A DNA stretch of 64,000 nucleotides from Jannaschia maritima. Lineage in GTDB: Bacteria; Pseudomonadota; Alphaproteobacteria; Rhodobacterales; Rhodobacteraceae. Numbering within the stretch: the stretch's first letter is position 1; the number at the start of each line of letters is the position of its first letter. A program made the position numbers and the translations under genes. The DNA is taken from contig NZ_JARGZA010000005.1 in the NCBI RefSeq assembly GCF_030973515.1, positions 1 to 64,000 on the forward strand. The letters are read 5' to 3'. Below, piece after piece: positions 1 through 8,386 of this stretch. The notes below the pieces were generated by a model, which was not told the origin of the DNA, made no database searches, and worked only from the letters and a program-made list of their open reading frames with translations.

Positions 1-4
1 CCAT
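1..4 (-). other. Start codon of a minus-strand gene leaving the window
   Basis: Read on the minus strand, an ATG at 4-2 is preceded by GGAAAGGAGAG, a strong Shine-Dalgarno sequence at normal spacing. Only the start codon lies inside the window, so nothing can be said about the product. It is oriented like the sugar ABC operon that ends at 424 and is probably a later member of that operon or a separate carbohydrate gene (inference). Confidence 0.5.
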
Positions 5-423
5 GGTCGTCTCTCCTTTCCGGCCGTCCTCCGGCCACGCTCCCAGCGAATGACCTCGCGTCATCGCCAGCGTTTCCCTTCCGCCGCGCCTTGCCGGGCC
101 ACGGCGCCGGGCCATCTGCCGGATGGACCGGGCGCCCCCCCCCCGCGCGGGGGCGGGCACCCCACCGCCCGGGCAGGGACCACCTGCCGCCCGGCGCACA
201 CGCCGACCGCCGCCCCGCGAGGGCCCGCACGGATCACCCGCGCCGTTCGCTGGTCCCGCTCGGCGCGGAAGCCATTCCGTCACGCCCCCGCCTCGCGCGC
301 GGGCCTCTTCCTCGACCGGGCTGGCCGCCCGACCGCCGGACCGCCGCCTGGCGGGCGGCGGCGTCGTCCCTTCGGATGGCCCCCCGGACCATCCGATCCC
401 CGCGCGACGCGCGGGGACCGTTC
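5..423. other. Intergenic stretch, about 420 bp
   Basis: Very GC-rich and without a convincing reading frame on either strand. The only structure seen is two adjacent hairpins at 372-416, next to the stop codon of the permease gene that ends at 424. It probably carries the 3' end of the ABC operon transcript and the promoter or leader of the gene that starts at 4. Confidence 0.5.
372..416 (-). terminator. Two adjacent hairpins after the sugar ABC operon
   Basis: TCGGATGG (372-379) pairs perfectly with CCATCCGA (389-396) around a 9-base loop. CCCCGCGCG (398-406) is mirrored by CGCGCGGGG (408-416), which would form a shorter stem with a small loop. Both lie within 55 bases of the permease stop codon. 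No T-run follows on the minus strand, so this may be a weak or Rho-assisted terminator, or a transcript-end stabiliser, rather than a classical intrinsic terminator. Confidence 0.4.
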
Positions 424-1386
424 CTAGCCCTTCACCGCCCCCGCCGTCATGCCGGTGATGATCTGGCGGCTGGCGACCAGGGTGAACAGGATGGGGGGGA
501 CGGCCAGCAGCATGCCGGTCGCCATGATGACCCCCCAGTCGATGTTGAACTCCGTCAGCGAGTTGACGATCGTCACCGGAACCGTGCGCGTGTTCCGGTC
601 GGCCAGGGCGTTGGCCAGCAGGAACTCGTTCCACGCGATGCGGAAGGTGAAGATCGCCGCCGCCGCCAGGCCCGGCTTGATCAGGGGCAGCACCACCAGG
701 AAGAACGTGGCGAACGGCCCCGCCCCGTCGATGCGCGCCGCCTCCTCCAGTTGGATGGGGACCTGCACGATGAACGATTGAAGGATCCAGATCACGAAGG
801 GCAGGTTCATCGCGACGTAGATCAGGACGATCCCCGCCCGCGTCCCGTCGATGCCGAACTGGAACGTCCAGATCCCGAAGACCGGCACCAGCAGCACCGC
901 GGGCGGCACCATCCGCACCATCAGCGTGGTCAGCGATGTGACGCCCCGGCCCATGAACCGGAACCGCACCAACGCATAGGCCGCCATGCAGCCCAGGATC
1001 AGCGTGATCGCCGTCGAGATGGTGGAGATCAGCAGGCTGTTGGTCAGCGCCCGCCCGAACGTCCGGTCGCAGCGCCGCACGTGCTCGGGCTCATAGGGCA
1101 GCCAGTCGCACAGCACCGTCTCGTAGTTCTGGATCGTGGGCATGAAGAACAGCGACGGATCGACCGCCGTGATGTCCACGTTCTGCTTCAGCGACAGCGA
1201 GAACATCAGCGCGATGGGCCCCGCCGACATCACGACCAGCGCCGCCAGCAGCGCATAGAAGGCCGGGTTCGTCCCCTGCCCCGGGACCGTCGCCGCCACG
1301 CGCTTCGCCTTGCGCCGCGTGCCCGCCGCCTCCGGCGCGCCCAACGCGGCCGCCTTCGTGCCGGTGTCGACGTCGCGCGCGCTCAT
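424..1386 (-). CDS. Sugar ABC transporter permease (MalG type)
   Basis: A 320-aa inner-membrane permease of the CUT1 carbohydrate ABC family. It has an N-terminal membrane segment (GPIALMFSLSL), a periplasmic loop, then a five-helix BPD_transp_1 core. The cytoplasmic EAA loop EEAARIDGAGP followed by LPLIKPGL contacts the ATPase. The start at 1386 (MSARDVDTG) matches MalG N termini; the frame stays open upstream but that part looks non-coding. It is the fourth gene of the ATPase-binding protein-MalF-MalG operon, with 133 bp before it. The sugar cannot be read from sequence. Confidence 0.9.
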   Translation of the reverse strand: MSARDVDTGTKAAALGAPEAAGTRRKAKRVAATVPGQGTNPAFYALLAALVVMSAGPIALMFSLSLKQNVDITAVDPSLFFMPTIQNYETVLCDWLPYEPEHVRRCDRTFGRALTNSLLISTISTAITLILGCMAAYALVRFRFMGRGVTSLTTLMVRMVPPAVLLVPVFGIWTFQFGIDGTRAGIVLIYVAMNLPFVIWILQSFIVQVPIQLEEAARIDGAGPFATFFLVVLPLIKPGLAAAAIFTFRIAWNEFLLANALADRNTRTVPVTIVNSLTEFNIDWGVIMATGMLLAVPPILFTLVASRQIITGMTAGAVKG

Positions 1387-1519
1387 CGGGGCGACCCCGT
1401 GCCGATATTGTGACGCACCGACATCCTCAGGCTCGAACCAAAGACCTCCCGCCGTTCGCGCCCGGTCGGGCGAGATCCCCGGGGCGAGCCCACGGACGGC
1501 GTATGCCGAACCCCCGCCA

Positions 1520-2431
1520 TCACGCCTCCTCCTCCGCGGCGCGGATCCGCGCGGCGCGCAGCTCCTGCACCTTGGTGTATCCGAACATCGCAAGCGTCAG
1601 GATCAGCAGGAGGATCAGCAGGACGTTCGACATCGCCGCGGCATAGCCCAGCTGTTGGAACTCCGACGCGGTGCGCGAGATGCGCAGCGCCAGGATCTCC
1701 GTGGACAGGCCCGGACCGCCGTTCGTCATCACAAGGATGACCTCCAGCACCTTGAACGCGTCGATCAGGCGTAGCAGCGCGGTGACGATCAGCACCGGCA
1801 TCATAAGGGGCAGCTTGATGTGCCAGATCAACTGCCAGCCCGAGGCCCCGTCGATGCGTGCGGCCTCCATCGCGGACCGGGGCAGCGATTGCAGCGCGGC
1901 CAGCGCCAAGATGAAGATGAACGGCGTCCACTGCCAGATGTCAGCGATCACCACCGACGCGAAGGCCCAGTCCCCGTCCGACAGCCACGGCACGGTGGGC
2001 AGGCCCAGGTCGCTCAACGTCCGATTGAACGTGCCCACGGTGGGATGGTACATGTAGCGCCACATCAGGCCGACCACGATGGGCGCGATCATCATCGGCA
2101 GGATGAACACGGTGCGCAGCACGGTCATGCCCCGCAACTCGCGGTCCAGCAGCAGCGCCAGACCCACGCCCAGCACCATCTCGATGCCCACGACCAGGGC
2201 GGCGAACCGTAGCGTGACCCAGAACGACTCGTGGAAGGCCGCGTCGCCCAGCAGGTTGCCGTAGTTGCGCAGCCCCACGAACTCCGCCTCGCCGATCCGC
2301 TGGGAGGGGCTCCAATCCAGGAAGCTGGCCCAGATCATGTATCCGATCGGGTACAGCAGCGCGACCGCCATCACCAGCACCGCGGGCGCCAGGAACAGAT
2401 AGGGGGTCATTCGGTTCGCGTTCGCCAGCAT
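1520..2431 (-). CDS. Sugar ABC transporter permease (MalF type)
   Basis: A 303-aa inner-membrane permease with six predicted helices. The first is YLFLAPAVLVMAVALLYP, the usual opening of CUT1 MalF/UgpA proteins. The EAA loop is MEAARIDGASG and is followed by LPLMMPVLI. It should pair with the MalG-type permease downstream and the ATPase encoded upstream. A second ATG at codon 8 (2410) is an equally possible start. It is separated from the binding-protein gene by a 111-bp gap holding a strong hairpin and a short tandem repeat, which probably lowers its expression relative to the binding protein. Confidence 0.9.
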   Translation of the reverse strand: MLANANRMTPYLFLAPAVLVMAVALLYPIGYMIWASFLDWSPSQRIGEAEFVGLRNYGNLLGDAAFHESFWVTLRFAALVVGIEMVLGVGLALLLDRELRGMTVLRTVFILPMMIAPIVVGLMWRYMYHPTVGTFNRTLSDLGLPTVPWLSDGDWAFASVVIADIWQWTPFIFILALAALQSLPRSAMEAARIDGASGWQLIWHIKLPLMMPVLIVTALLRLIDAFKVLEVILVMTNGGPGLSTEILALRISRTASEFQQLGYAAAMSNVLLILLLILTLAMFGYTKVQELRAARIRAAEEEA

Positions 2432-2464
2432 GGGTTCCGGGCCGATCGAGGGTGCATTCCGTAT

Positions 2465-2501
2465 GCACGGGGGGTGTACGGGGGGTGCACGGGGGGTGCA
2501 C
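2465..2501. repeat. Three tandem 11-bp G-rich repeats
   Basis: The unit GCACGGGGGGT, with one C-to-T change in the second copy, occurs at 2465-2475, 2476-2486 and 2487-2497, with a partial fourth copy at 2498-2501. Each copy carries a run of six G, so the plus strand could form a G-quadruplex. It lies in the gap between the binding-protein gene and the first permease gene. A related 12-bp repeat is found at 47796-47831. Confidence 0.85.
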
Positions 2502-2507
2502 GCCAGA

Positions 2508-2536
2508 TTCCGGCCCCCCGGACGGGGGGGCCGGAA
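2508..2536 (-). promoter_or_regulatory. Strong hairpin behind the binding-protein gene
   Basis: TTCCGGCCCCCC (2508-2519) pairs over 12 bases with GGGGGGCCGGAA (2525-2536), leaving a 5-base loop. It begins 7 bases after the binding-protein stop codon. Hairpins here are known in the malE-malF type of operon, where they protect the 3' end of the binding-protein mRNA and let only part of the transcripts go on to the permeases. No T-run follows, so a stabiliser or partial terminator is more likely than a full stop. Confidence 0.65.
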
Positions 2537-2542
2537 GGGTCG

Positions 2543-3877
2543 TCACTCGGCGGCGGCGTCCTGCCAGGTGTAGTAGCCGGCCTGCTCCATGATGTCGCGC
2601 GCCCGCTCGGCAACGCCGTCCAGCGCCTCCTGCGGGTCCAGCCCTTCGGTCAGGACCTGGGACATCGTGGTGCCGATGTCGGCATTGATCTCGCCCCAGG
2701 TCGGGATGATCGGACGCCAGTCGGGATCGGCGTATTCCAGCGCCTCGCCGAAGGTCGCCGAATAAGGATATTTCTCATTGAGTTCAGCGTTCTGATAGGT
2801 GCTGAACCGCGACGGGTTCCCCCCTTCCATCGCCACCTTCAGATCGCCCTCCTTGGACGTCAGCCACTGCATCAGCAGGAAGGCCGCCTCCTTGTTCTGG
2901 GCGTTCTTGGGAATGGCCAGGCCGAAGCCCCCGGTCTGCGAACCCCGGCGCACGCCCATCGGGTGCAGCGCATAGCCCACGTTGCCCGCGACGGTCGATT
3001 CGCTGGGGTCCTCGAACCCGGCGGCGAACGCGATTGAGTCCATGAACATCGCCGCCTGCCCCTGCTTGAAGGCCGCCGCCGCCTCGCTGGGACCGAAGGT
3101 CGTGCCGCCCTCGGGGCCGCAATCTACGATCGTCTTCAACGCGTTGGCCGCTTCGACGCCGGCCTCGTTGTTGATGATCGGCTCCCAGTTGTCGTCGAAC
3201 ACGCGGCCGCCCAGGGGCGCCAGATGCAGCAGGAAGGCGTGGCTGGCCTGGTGGCCGGACGCGGCGCGCGACGCCATGCCGCCCATGCCGGGCTCCAGCT
3301 CGGGAATCTGGCAGGCGATCTCGAGCAGCTCGTCGTAGGTCTCGGGCGCTTCCAGACCGTGCTTGTCGAAGATGTCCTGACGATAGGCCAAGACCGACGT
3401 CTCCGACCCGAACGGGATGCCGAACGCGGAGCCGAGCTGACCGGGCAGGTAACCCTTCTGTCCGCCGGCGACGCCGATGTTCTGCACGTAGCCGGTGATC
3501 AGGTCCGACTGATCGTAGTTCGGATCGGCCAGCGCCGGGTTCATAAAGTACTTGGCCAGGTTCTCCAGCTGGTCGGCATAGACGTAGTCGGCCTTCGAGA
3601 AGACGACGAAGCTGATGAGGTCGTAATCGCCCTCGTCCTTCGTCAGCTCCAGGGTCTGGCGTTCGCGCATCCGCAGGTACTGCAGCTGGTCGACCTCGAC
3701 CTCGATGCCCGTCTCCTCGGTGAAGTCGTCCAGGACCGCGATGGCCGCATCGTAATGCGGGTGCGCGGGGAACATCGCCACCACGGTCGTCCCCTCGTAG
3801 GGGGCATAGGGGTTCGCGAGCGCCGTGCCCGCCAGCAGCAGCGCCGCGGCGCCGCCCGTTCCGATCGTCTTCAACAT
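2543..3877 (-). CDS. Sugar ABC transporter substrate-binding protein
   Basis: A 444-aa periplasmic solute-binding protein of the family-1 (MalE-like) class. The signal peptide is LKTIGTGGAAALLLAGTALA, cut before NPYAPYEG. The mature part has the two-lobed pattern with the stretch EAAAAFKQGQAAMFMDS, a usual family-1 segment, and a late hinge region. The start at 3877 is chosen over an in-frame ATG five codons earlier because GGGAGGAGA stands just upstream of it. It follows the ATPase gene by 19 bases. It would capture the sugar in the periplasm and deliver it to the MalF/MalG pair. The ligand is unknown. Confidence 0.92.
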   Translation of the reverse strand: MLKTIGTGGAAALLLAGTALANPYAPYEGTTVVAMFPAHPHYDAAIAVLDDFTEETGIEVEVDQLQYLRMRERQTLELTKDEGDYDLISFVVFSKADYVYADQLENLAKYFMNPALADPNYDQSDLITGYVQNIGVAGGQKGYLPGQLGSAFGIPFGSETSVLAYRQDIFDKHGLEAPETYDELLEIACQIPELEPGMGGMASRAASGHQASHAFLLHLAPLGGRVFDDNWEPIINNEAGVEAANALKTIVDCGPEGGTTFGPSEAAAAFKQGQAAMFMDSIAFAAGFEDPSESTVAGNVGYALHPMGVRRGSQTGGFGLAIPKNAQNKEAAFLLMQWLTSKEGDLKVAMEGGNPSRFSTYQNAELNEKYPYSATFGEALEYADPDWRPIIPTWGEINADIGTTMSQVLTEGLDPQEALDGVAERARDIMEQAGYYTWQDAAAE

Positions 3878-3896
3878 GTCGTCTCCTCCCAATGGG

Positions 3897-4988
3897 TTAC
3901 GTTGCGATCCGCTCGCCCGATTCCGGGTCGAAGATCATGATGTCGTCCGGCGCCACGTGGAACGTGGCCCGTTCGCCCGACCGGAGGCGCCGCGTGCTCG
4001 CGACCTCCGCCAAGACCTCGTGCGGGCCGACGCGGGTGTTCAGCACCGACTGCGCGCCCAGATACTCCGCGACGGAGACCGTCATCTCGATCGGCGCGCC
4101 GCCCGCCGGATCCGTGGTGAAGGACGACGGCCGGATCCCGATCTCAACCGCGCCCTCCAGCCCGGCGGCCCGCAGTGCCGCGTCCTGCGCCGGGGTCAGC
4201 GGCAGGTCGAACCCCTCGCCCCGGACCCGCAGCACCTCCGCGTCGCGGTACAGCCGCGCGGGCAGGATGTTCATCGTCGGCGCCCCGATGAAGCCCGCCA
4301 CGAAGCGGTTGACGGGGCGGGCGAACAGTTCTTCGGCCGTGCCCTGCTGCTGGATGCGCCCATCCTTCATGACCACGATCCGATCGCCCAACGTCATCGC
4401 CTCGACCTGATCATGCGTGACGTAGATCATATTCTTGTCGATCGTGTCACGCATCTCGGCCAGTTCGGTCCGCATCCGGGCGCGCAGCTTGGCGTCCAGG
4501 TTGGACAGGGGCTCGTCGAACAGGAACGTGGCCGCGTCGCGAACCAGCGCGCGGCCCATCGCGACCCGCTGGCGCTGGCCGCCGGACAGCTCCGCGGGCT
4601 TGCGGTCGAGCAGGTGGTCGATGTTCAGCATCGACGCGGCCTTGTGGACCCGCGTCTCGATCTCGGCCTTGGGGATGCGGGACAGCCGCAGGGCGAAGGA
4701 CATGTTCCGCGCCACGTTCATGTGCGGATAGAGGGCGTAATCCTGGAACACCATCGCGATGTCCCGTTCCTTCGGCTCCAGGTGACCGATGGGGCGCCCG
4801 TCGAACGTGATCTCGCCCCCCGACAGCGTTTCCAACCCGGCGAGGATGCGAAGGGTGGTGGACTTGCCGCAGCCCGACGGGCCGACGAGGACCGTGAACT
4901 CCCCGTCGTCGAGCGTCAGGTCGAGCGGCGGCAGCACGCGCGTCGTGCCGAACGACTTCTCCACGCCCTCGAAGACGATCTGCGGCAT
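3897..4988 (-). CDS. Sugar ABC transporter ATP-binding protein (UgpC/MalK type)
   Basis: A 363-aa cytoplasmic ATPase that powers CUT1 sugar import. Walker A is GPSGCGKST near residue 37, the ABC signature is LSGGQRQRVAMGRALV, and Walker B is FLFDEPLSNLD. A C-terminal TOBE/OB region follows (FVAGFIGAPTMNILPA onward), typical of UgpC/MalK. The chosen ATG is preceded by GGGAGG; longer in-frame starts run into the divergent regulator. It is the first gene of the operon and lies beside the LacI-type operator at 5088-5101, so induction by release of the LacI protein is likely. Confidence 0.93.
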   Translation of the reverse strand: MPQIVFEGVEKSFGTTRVLPPLDLTLDDGEFTVLVGPSGCGKSTTLRILAGLETLSGGEITFDGRPIGHLEPKERDIAMVFQDYALYPHMNVARNMSFALRLSRIPKAEIETRVHKAASMLNIDHLLDRKPAELSGGQRQRVAMGRALVRDAATFLFDEPLSNLDAKLRARMRTELAEMRDTIDKNMIYVTHDQVEAMTLGDRIVVMKDGRIQQQGTAEELFARPVNRFVAGFIGAPTMNILPARLYRDAEVLRVRGEGFDLPLTPAQDAALRAAGLEGAVEIGIRPSSFTTDPAGGAPIEMTVSVAEYLGAQSVLNTRVGPHEVLAEVASTRRLRSGERATFHVAPDDIMIFDPESGERIAT

Positions 4989-5087
4989 CCATGCCCTCCC
5001 CCGCCGCGCCCGGATCGGTCGCGACCTCCTACCGCGCACCATGCCAGACTGGACCGAGGACGCGATAGCTGTCATGCGACATATCGG

Positions 5088-5101
5088 CGTTAACGCTAAC
5101 G
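5088..5101. promoter_or_regulatory. LacI-family operator between the ABC operon and its regulator
   Basis: CGTTAACGCTAACG is an inverted repeat centred on the CG step at 5094-5095, with one mismatched pair. A central CG flanked by A/T-rich arms is the hallmark of LacI/GntR-family operators. It lies in the 127-bp gap between the divergent ATPase and lacI-type genes, 14 bases before the regulator start, so it could control both directions. That the neighbouring regulator binds it is inference from position. Confidence 0.75.
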
Positions 5102-5115
5102 TAAAGGAGGCGGGA

Positions 5116-6132
5116 ATGCCCGACGGCGCCTCGGACCCCAACCCCCGCCGCACGGGTCTGCGCGAGGTCGCGAAGGCCGCAGGCGTTTCCATGATGACCG
5201 TCAGCCGCGCCATGCGCGGCGTCGACGGCGTGTCGGAATCCACCCGCCGGCGCATCGCGGATCTGGCCCAGCAGATGGGCTACGTCCCCGACGGCAATGC
5301 GCGGGCCCTGGCGGCGACGAACTCGCGCCTGATAGGGATATCGCTGCCCAACCTCTTCAACGACGTGTTCGCGGGGATCCTGGACGGCATGCGCCGCACC
5401 CTGCACGGGGCCGGCTATTCCACGGTGATCGACACCACCGACTACGATCCGGACCGGGAACTGGACTGGCTACAGCGGATGACGATCTGGCGGCCCGCCG
5501 CGGTGGTCTTGACGGGGCGTGACCACCATCCGGAACTGGCGGCGCTGGTCGCGCGCGCGCCCATGCCGGTGGTCGAGATCTGGGACGCGGCGGCGGATCC
5601 GATCGACCTTTGCGTGGGTCTCGACCACCGGGCGGCGGGCCGCGACCTGGGCCGGCACGTGGCTAGCCTCGGATACCGCAGGCCGGCCTTCGTGGGCCCG
5701 CCCCCGGGACTGGATACGCGGGCCGACAAGCGCGTCGCGGGAATCGCCGCGGCCTTCGACGCGGCGCTGCACAGGGTCGCGACCACGGGGGACAGCGCCT
5801 TCGGGGCGGGGGCGGCGGGCTTCGCGCGGGCCATGGACCACTGGCCCGACGTCGTGTTCTTTCACAACGACAACACGGCCTTCGGCGGCCTGATGGCCGC
5901 GCAGAAGGCGGGGCTGGACGTGCCGGGCGACGTGGGCATCGCGGGGTTCAACGCCCTCGACTTGTCGGCCATCCTGCCGCGCCCGCTGACGACGATGGCC
6001 ACGCCGCGCCGGCAGATCGGTCAGGTCGCCGCCCGGCATCTGCTGGCGCGGCTGAACGGGATCGCGCCGCCCGCCCTGACCGCCCTGCCCTGCACGCTCG
6101 TCCCCGGCGCTACGACCCGTCGGCAGGATTGA
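5116..6132 (+). CDS. LacI-family transcriptional regulator
   Basis: A 338-aa DNA-binding repressor. The N-terminal helix-turn-helix and hinge are LREVAKAAGVSMMTVSRAM (about residues 14-32), followed by a periplasmic-binding-protein-like sensor domain. The C-terminal VPGATTRR resembles GntR-type members. The start at 5116 is fixed by AAAGGAGG five bases upstream; longer in-frame extensions cover the operator and look non-coding. Divergence from the sugar ABC operon suggests it controls that operon and itself. Its last 23 bases overlap the end of mutY on the other strand. Confidence 0.93.
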   Translation: MPDGASDPNPRRTGLREVAKAAGVSMMTVSRAMRGVDGVSESTRRRIADLAQQMGYVPDGNARALAATNSRLIGISLPNLFNDVFAGILDGMRRTLHGAGYSTVIDTTDYDPDRELDWLQRMTIWRPAAVVLTGRDHHPELAALVARAPMPVVEIWDAAADPIDLCVGLDHRAAGRDLGRHVASLGYRRPAFVGPPPGLDTRADKRVAGIAAAFDAALHRVATTGDSAFGAGAAGFARAMDHWPDVVFFHNDNTAFGGLMAAQKAGLDVPGDVGIAGFNALDLSAILPRPLTTMATPRRQIGQVAARHLLARLNGIAPPALTALPCTLVPGATTRRQD

Positions 6133-7153
6133 TCGCCGCCGCCACGGCATGGACCTTGCGGAACAGCGTCGGCAGGTCGGGGGGTTCCAGGGGCCCCACG
6201 TGACCCCTGTCCGGGTTCGCGCCCGCCGGCAGGTCGGCGACCATGACGGTCAGGGTCAGGGCGAAATGGGTGAACCCGTGCTCCGCCTCGCCGGCCCGCC
6301 GCCAATCGGCCGCGAAGGGCGGGGCAGGCAGCGGATCCTCCGCCCAATCCGACGTCGGAAACCCAAGGGTCCCCCCCAGCAGGCCCCTCGTAGGCCGACG
6401 TTCCAGCAGCCAGTCCCCCTGCCGTCGCGCGACATAGACGTACCCGCGTCGGCGCGGCTTGGCCTTTCGGGGCGCCTTCGTCGGCAGGTCCGCCGCCCGT
6501 CCCGCCGCATGGGCCGCGCAGCCCCCCCGCCAGGGACACAGCAGACAGGACGGCGATCGCGGCGTGCAGATCGTGGCCCCGAGATCCATCACTGCCTGAG
6601 CATAGTCGCCGGGACGCCAGTCCGGCGTCAGCGCATCCGCGGCCGCCCGCAGCAGGGGACGCGCGCCCGGCAACGGCGCGTCGATGCAGCGCAAACGCGC
6701 CATCACGCGCTCCACGTTGCCGTCCACCACGACGGCCCGACGCCCGAACGCGATGGACGCGATGGCGGCCGCGGTATAGGCGCCGATTCCCGGCAGCGCG
6801 CGTAGCCCGTCCTCCGTGTCCGGGAACCGCCCGCCCCGGTCGCGCGACACGATCCGCGCGCAGGCCAGCAGGTTGCGCGCCCGGGCATAGTATCCCAGGC
6901 CCGCCCACGCCCCCATGACGTCGGCGTCCGGGGCGTCGGCCAGGGCGTGGACGTCCGGCCAGCGGGTCGTGAAGCGCAGCCAGTACGCCTTCACCGCGGC
7001 CACGGTGGTCTGCTGCAGCATTACCTCCGACAGCCAGACGCCGTAGGGGTCCGGGCAACGGTCCGACCCCGGCGGCACACGCCAGGGCAGGTCGCGGGCC
7101 CCCGCGTCGTACCAGTCCAGCAGGTCCGCGGCCCGTGCCTCGCCCTCACGCAT
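6110..7153 (-). CDS. mutY: A/G-specific adenine glycosylase MutY
   Basis: A 347-aa DNA repair enzyme that removes adenine opposite 8-oxoguanine. The helix-hairpin-helix is LPGIGAYTA (120-128). The catalytic Glu is E43 in SEVMLQQT and the catalytic Asp is D144 in VDGNVERV. The iron-sulphur cluster loop is intact, with C196, C203, C206 and C212 in C-x6-C-x2-C-x5-C spacing. A C-terminal NUDIX-like MutT domain starts about residue 235. It ends in a 23-base tail-to-tail overlap with the LacI gene and is divergent from the DUF721-dsbA pair, a common Rhodobacterales arrangement. Confidence 0.96.
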   Translation of the reverse strand: MREGEARAADLLDWYDAGARDLPWRVPPGSDRCPDPYGVWLSEVMLQQTTVAAVKAYWLRFTTRWPDVHALADAPDADVMGAWAGLGYYARARNLLACARIVSRDRGGRFPDTEDGLRALPGIGAYTAAAIASIAFGRRAVVVDGNVERVMARLRCIDAPLPGARPLLRAAADALTPDWRPGDYAQAVMDLGATICTPRSPSCLLCPWRGGCAAHAAGRAADLPTKAPRKAKPRRRGYVYVARRQGDWLLERRPTRGLLGGTLGFPTSDWAEDPLPAPPFAADWRRAGEAEHGFTHFALTLTVMVADLPAGANPDRGHVGPLEPPDLPTLFRKVHAVAAAINPADGS

Positions 7154-7206
7154 CCGTGACCCTCCGACCTTTCCGCCGACCCCGCCGGTGATGTAGGGAC
7201 GGGGTC

Positions 7207-7716
7207 ATGAACGCGAAAGGACAAAGGCGCGGACGCGTCCGCAGCGTGGGCACTCTGCTCGACCGCTCGATCAAGCATCTGGGCGAATCGCGCGGCTTCA
7301 GCCAGGCCCGCCTGCTGACACATTGGGCCGAGATCGTGGGCCGCGACCTCGCGGCGATCTCGACGCCCGTAAAGGTGGGCCATTCGCGGCAAGGGCTGGG
7401 TGCGGTGCTGACGCTGCTGACGGCGGGGCCGAACGCGCCGGTGCTGCAGATGCGCCTGCCGATCCTGCGGGATCGGGTGAACGCCTGCTACGGCTACAAC
7501 GCCATCGCGCGCATCGAGGTCACGCAGACGGCGCCCGCGGGCTTCGTGCCCGCCCCCGTCCAGACCCCCGCCCCCCGGTCCGAACCCGGCCCGGCCCACG
7601 TGGAGGCCGCCCGCGACCGTGCGGCGCAGGTGGGCGACGCCGACCTGCGCGCGGCCTTGGAACGGCTGGGTGCGAACGTCATATGCAGATCGACCGATAC
7701 GAGGGAACCGACATGA
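7207..7716 (+). CDS. DUF721 (DciA-like) protein
   Basis: A 169-aa cytoplasmic protein. The N-terminal part carries the DUF721 pattern: LLDRSIKHLGESRGF, then HWAEIVGRDLA, then a beta-rich part ending in QMRLPILRDRVNACYGYNAI. DUF721 includes DciA, which helps load the replicative helicase in many bacteria, but whether this alphaproteobacterial branch does so is not shown by sequence. The C-terminal third is Pro/Ala-rich and then helical. Its stop overlaps the dsbA start by ATGA, so the two are translationally coupled. Confidence 0.8.
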   Translation: MNAKGQRRGRVRSVGTLLDRSIKHLGESRGFSQARLLTHWAEIVGRDLAAISTPVKVGHSRQGLGAVLTLLTAGPNAPVLQMRLPILRDRVNACYGYNAIARIEVTQTAPAGFVPAPVQTPAPRSEPGPAHVEAARDRAAQVGDADLRAALERLGANVICRSTDTREPT

Positions 7717-8372
7717 TCGACAGACGCAACCTCCTGGTGATGGGCGCGGCCGGTGCGGCGGGCCTGGCCTATGCCTATTGGCCGCGGGGCGGGGACGCGC
7801 CGCTGCTGCCCGGACTGACCGGCGCGGCGCAGGCGCAGGGGACGACGGCGATCCAGGACGTGACGCTGGGCGATCCGAACGCCCCCGTGACGGTGGTGGA
7901 ATACGCCAGCTTCACTTGCCCCCACTGCGCCAGCTTCCACGCGAACACGTTCAAGGACTTCAAGCGGGACTACATCGACACGGGCCGGGTCCACTTCGTG
8001 TACCGCGAGGTGTTCTTCGACCGCTACGGGCTGTGGGCCTCGATGGTCGCGCGCTGCGCGGGGCCGGACCGCTACTTCGGGGTGGTCGACCTGCTGTACC
8101 GCGAGCAGTCGAACTGGGCTCGCCAGGGCGATGCCGCCGCGGTGGCCGAAAGTCTGAAGCGCATCGGCGCGCAGGCCGGGCTGGACCAGGCCACGCTGGA
8201 CGCCTGCCTGCAGGATGCCGACATGGCGCAGAGCCTGGTCGCCTGGTACGAATCGAACGCCGCCCGCGATGGCGTCCGGTCGACCCCGTCGTTCCTGATC
8301 GACGGGCAGATGCATTCCGGCTCCCTCAGCCTGGCCCAGCTAGGCGCGCTGGTGGACGACGCGGCCGGCTGA
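7713..8372 (+). CDS. DsbA-family thiol:disulfide oxidoreductase
   Basis: A 219-aa exported thioredoxin-fold protein with active site C69-P-H-C72 in ASFTCPHCASFH, the DsbA dipeptide. A cis-Pro loop follows at GVRSTPSFLIDG. The N terminus DRRNLLVMGAAGAAGLAYAY has a twin-arginine-like start and a hydrophobic stretch, so it is a Tat or Sec substrate or membrane-anchored. It should introduce or exchange disulfides in periplasmic proteins. Start and stop of the DUF721 gene overlap (ATGA at 7713-7716). It ends 14 bases from the convergent lpxK. Confidence 0.9.
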   Translation: MIDRRNLLVMGAAGAAGLAYAYWPRGGDAPLLPGLTGAAQAQGTTAIQDVTLGDPNAPVTVVEYASFTCPHCASFHANTFKDFKRDYIDTGRVHFVYREVFFDRYGLWASMVARCAGPDRYFGVVDLLYREQSNWARQGDAAAVAESLKRIGAQAGLDQATLDACLQDADMAQSLVAWYESNAARDGVRSTPSFLIDGQMHSGSLSLAQLGALVDDAAG

Positions 8373-8386
8373 ACCGTCGCGCGGGG

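Noticed and set aside
91-1413. 440-codon plus-strand frame opposite the MalG-type permease
   Set aside because: Opposite strand of a clear permease; composition typical of a reverse-frame shadow.
1466-1494. Fragment similar to the CCCCGGGG-CGAGCCC stem between the two CUT1 permease genes
   Set aside because: Only one arm of the three-hairpin element is present; too short to call.
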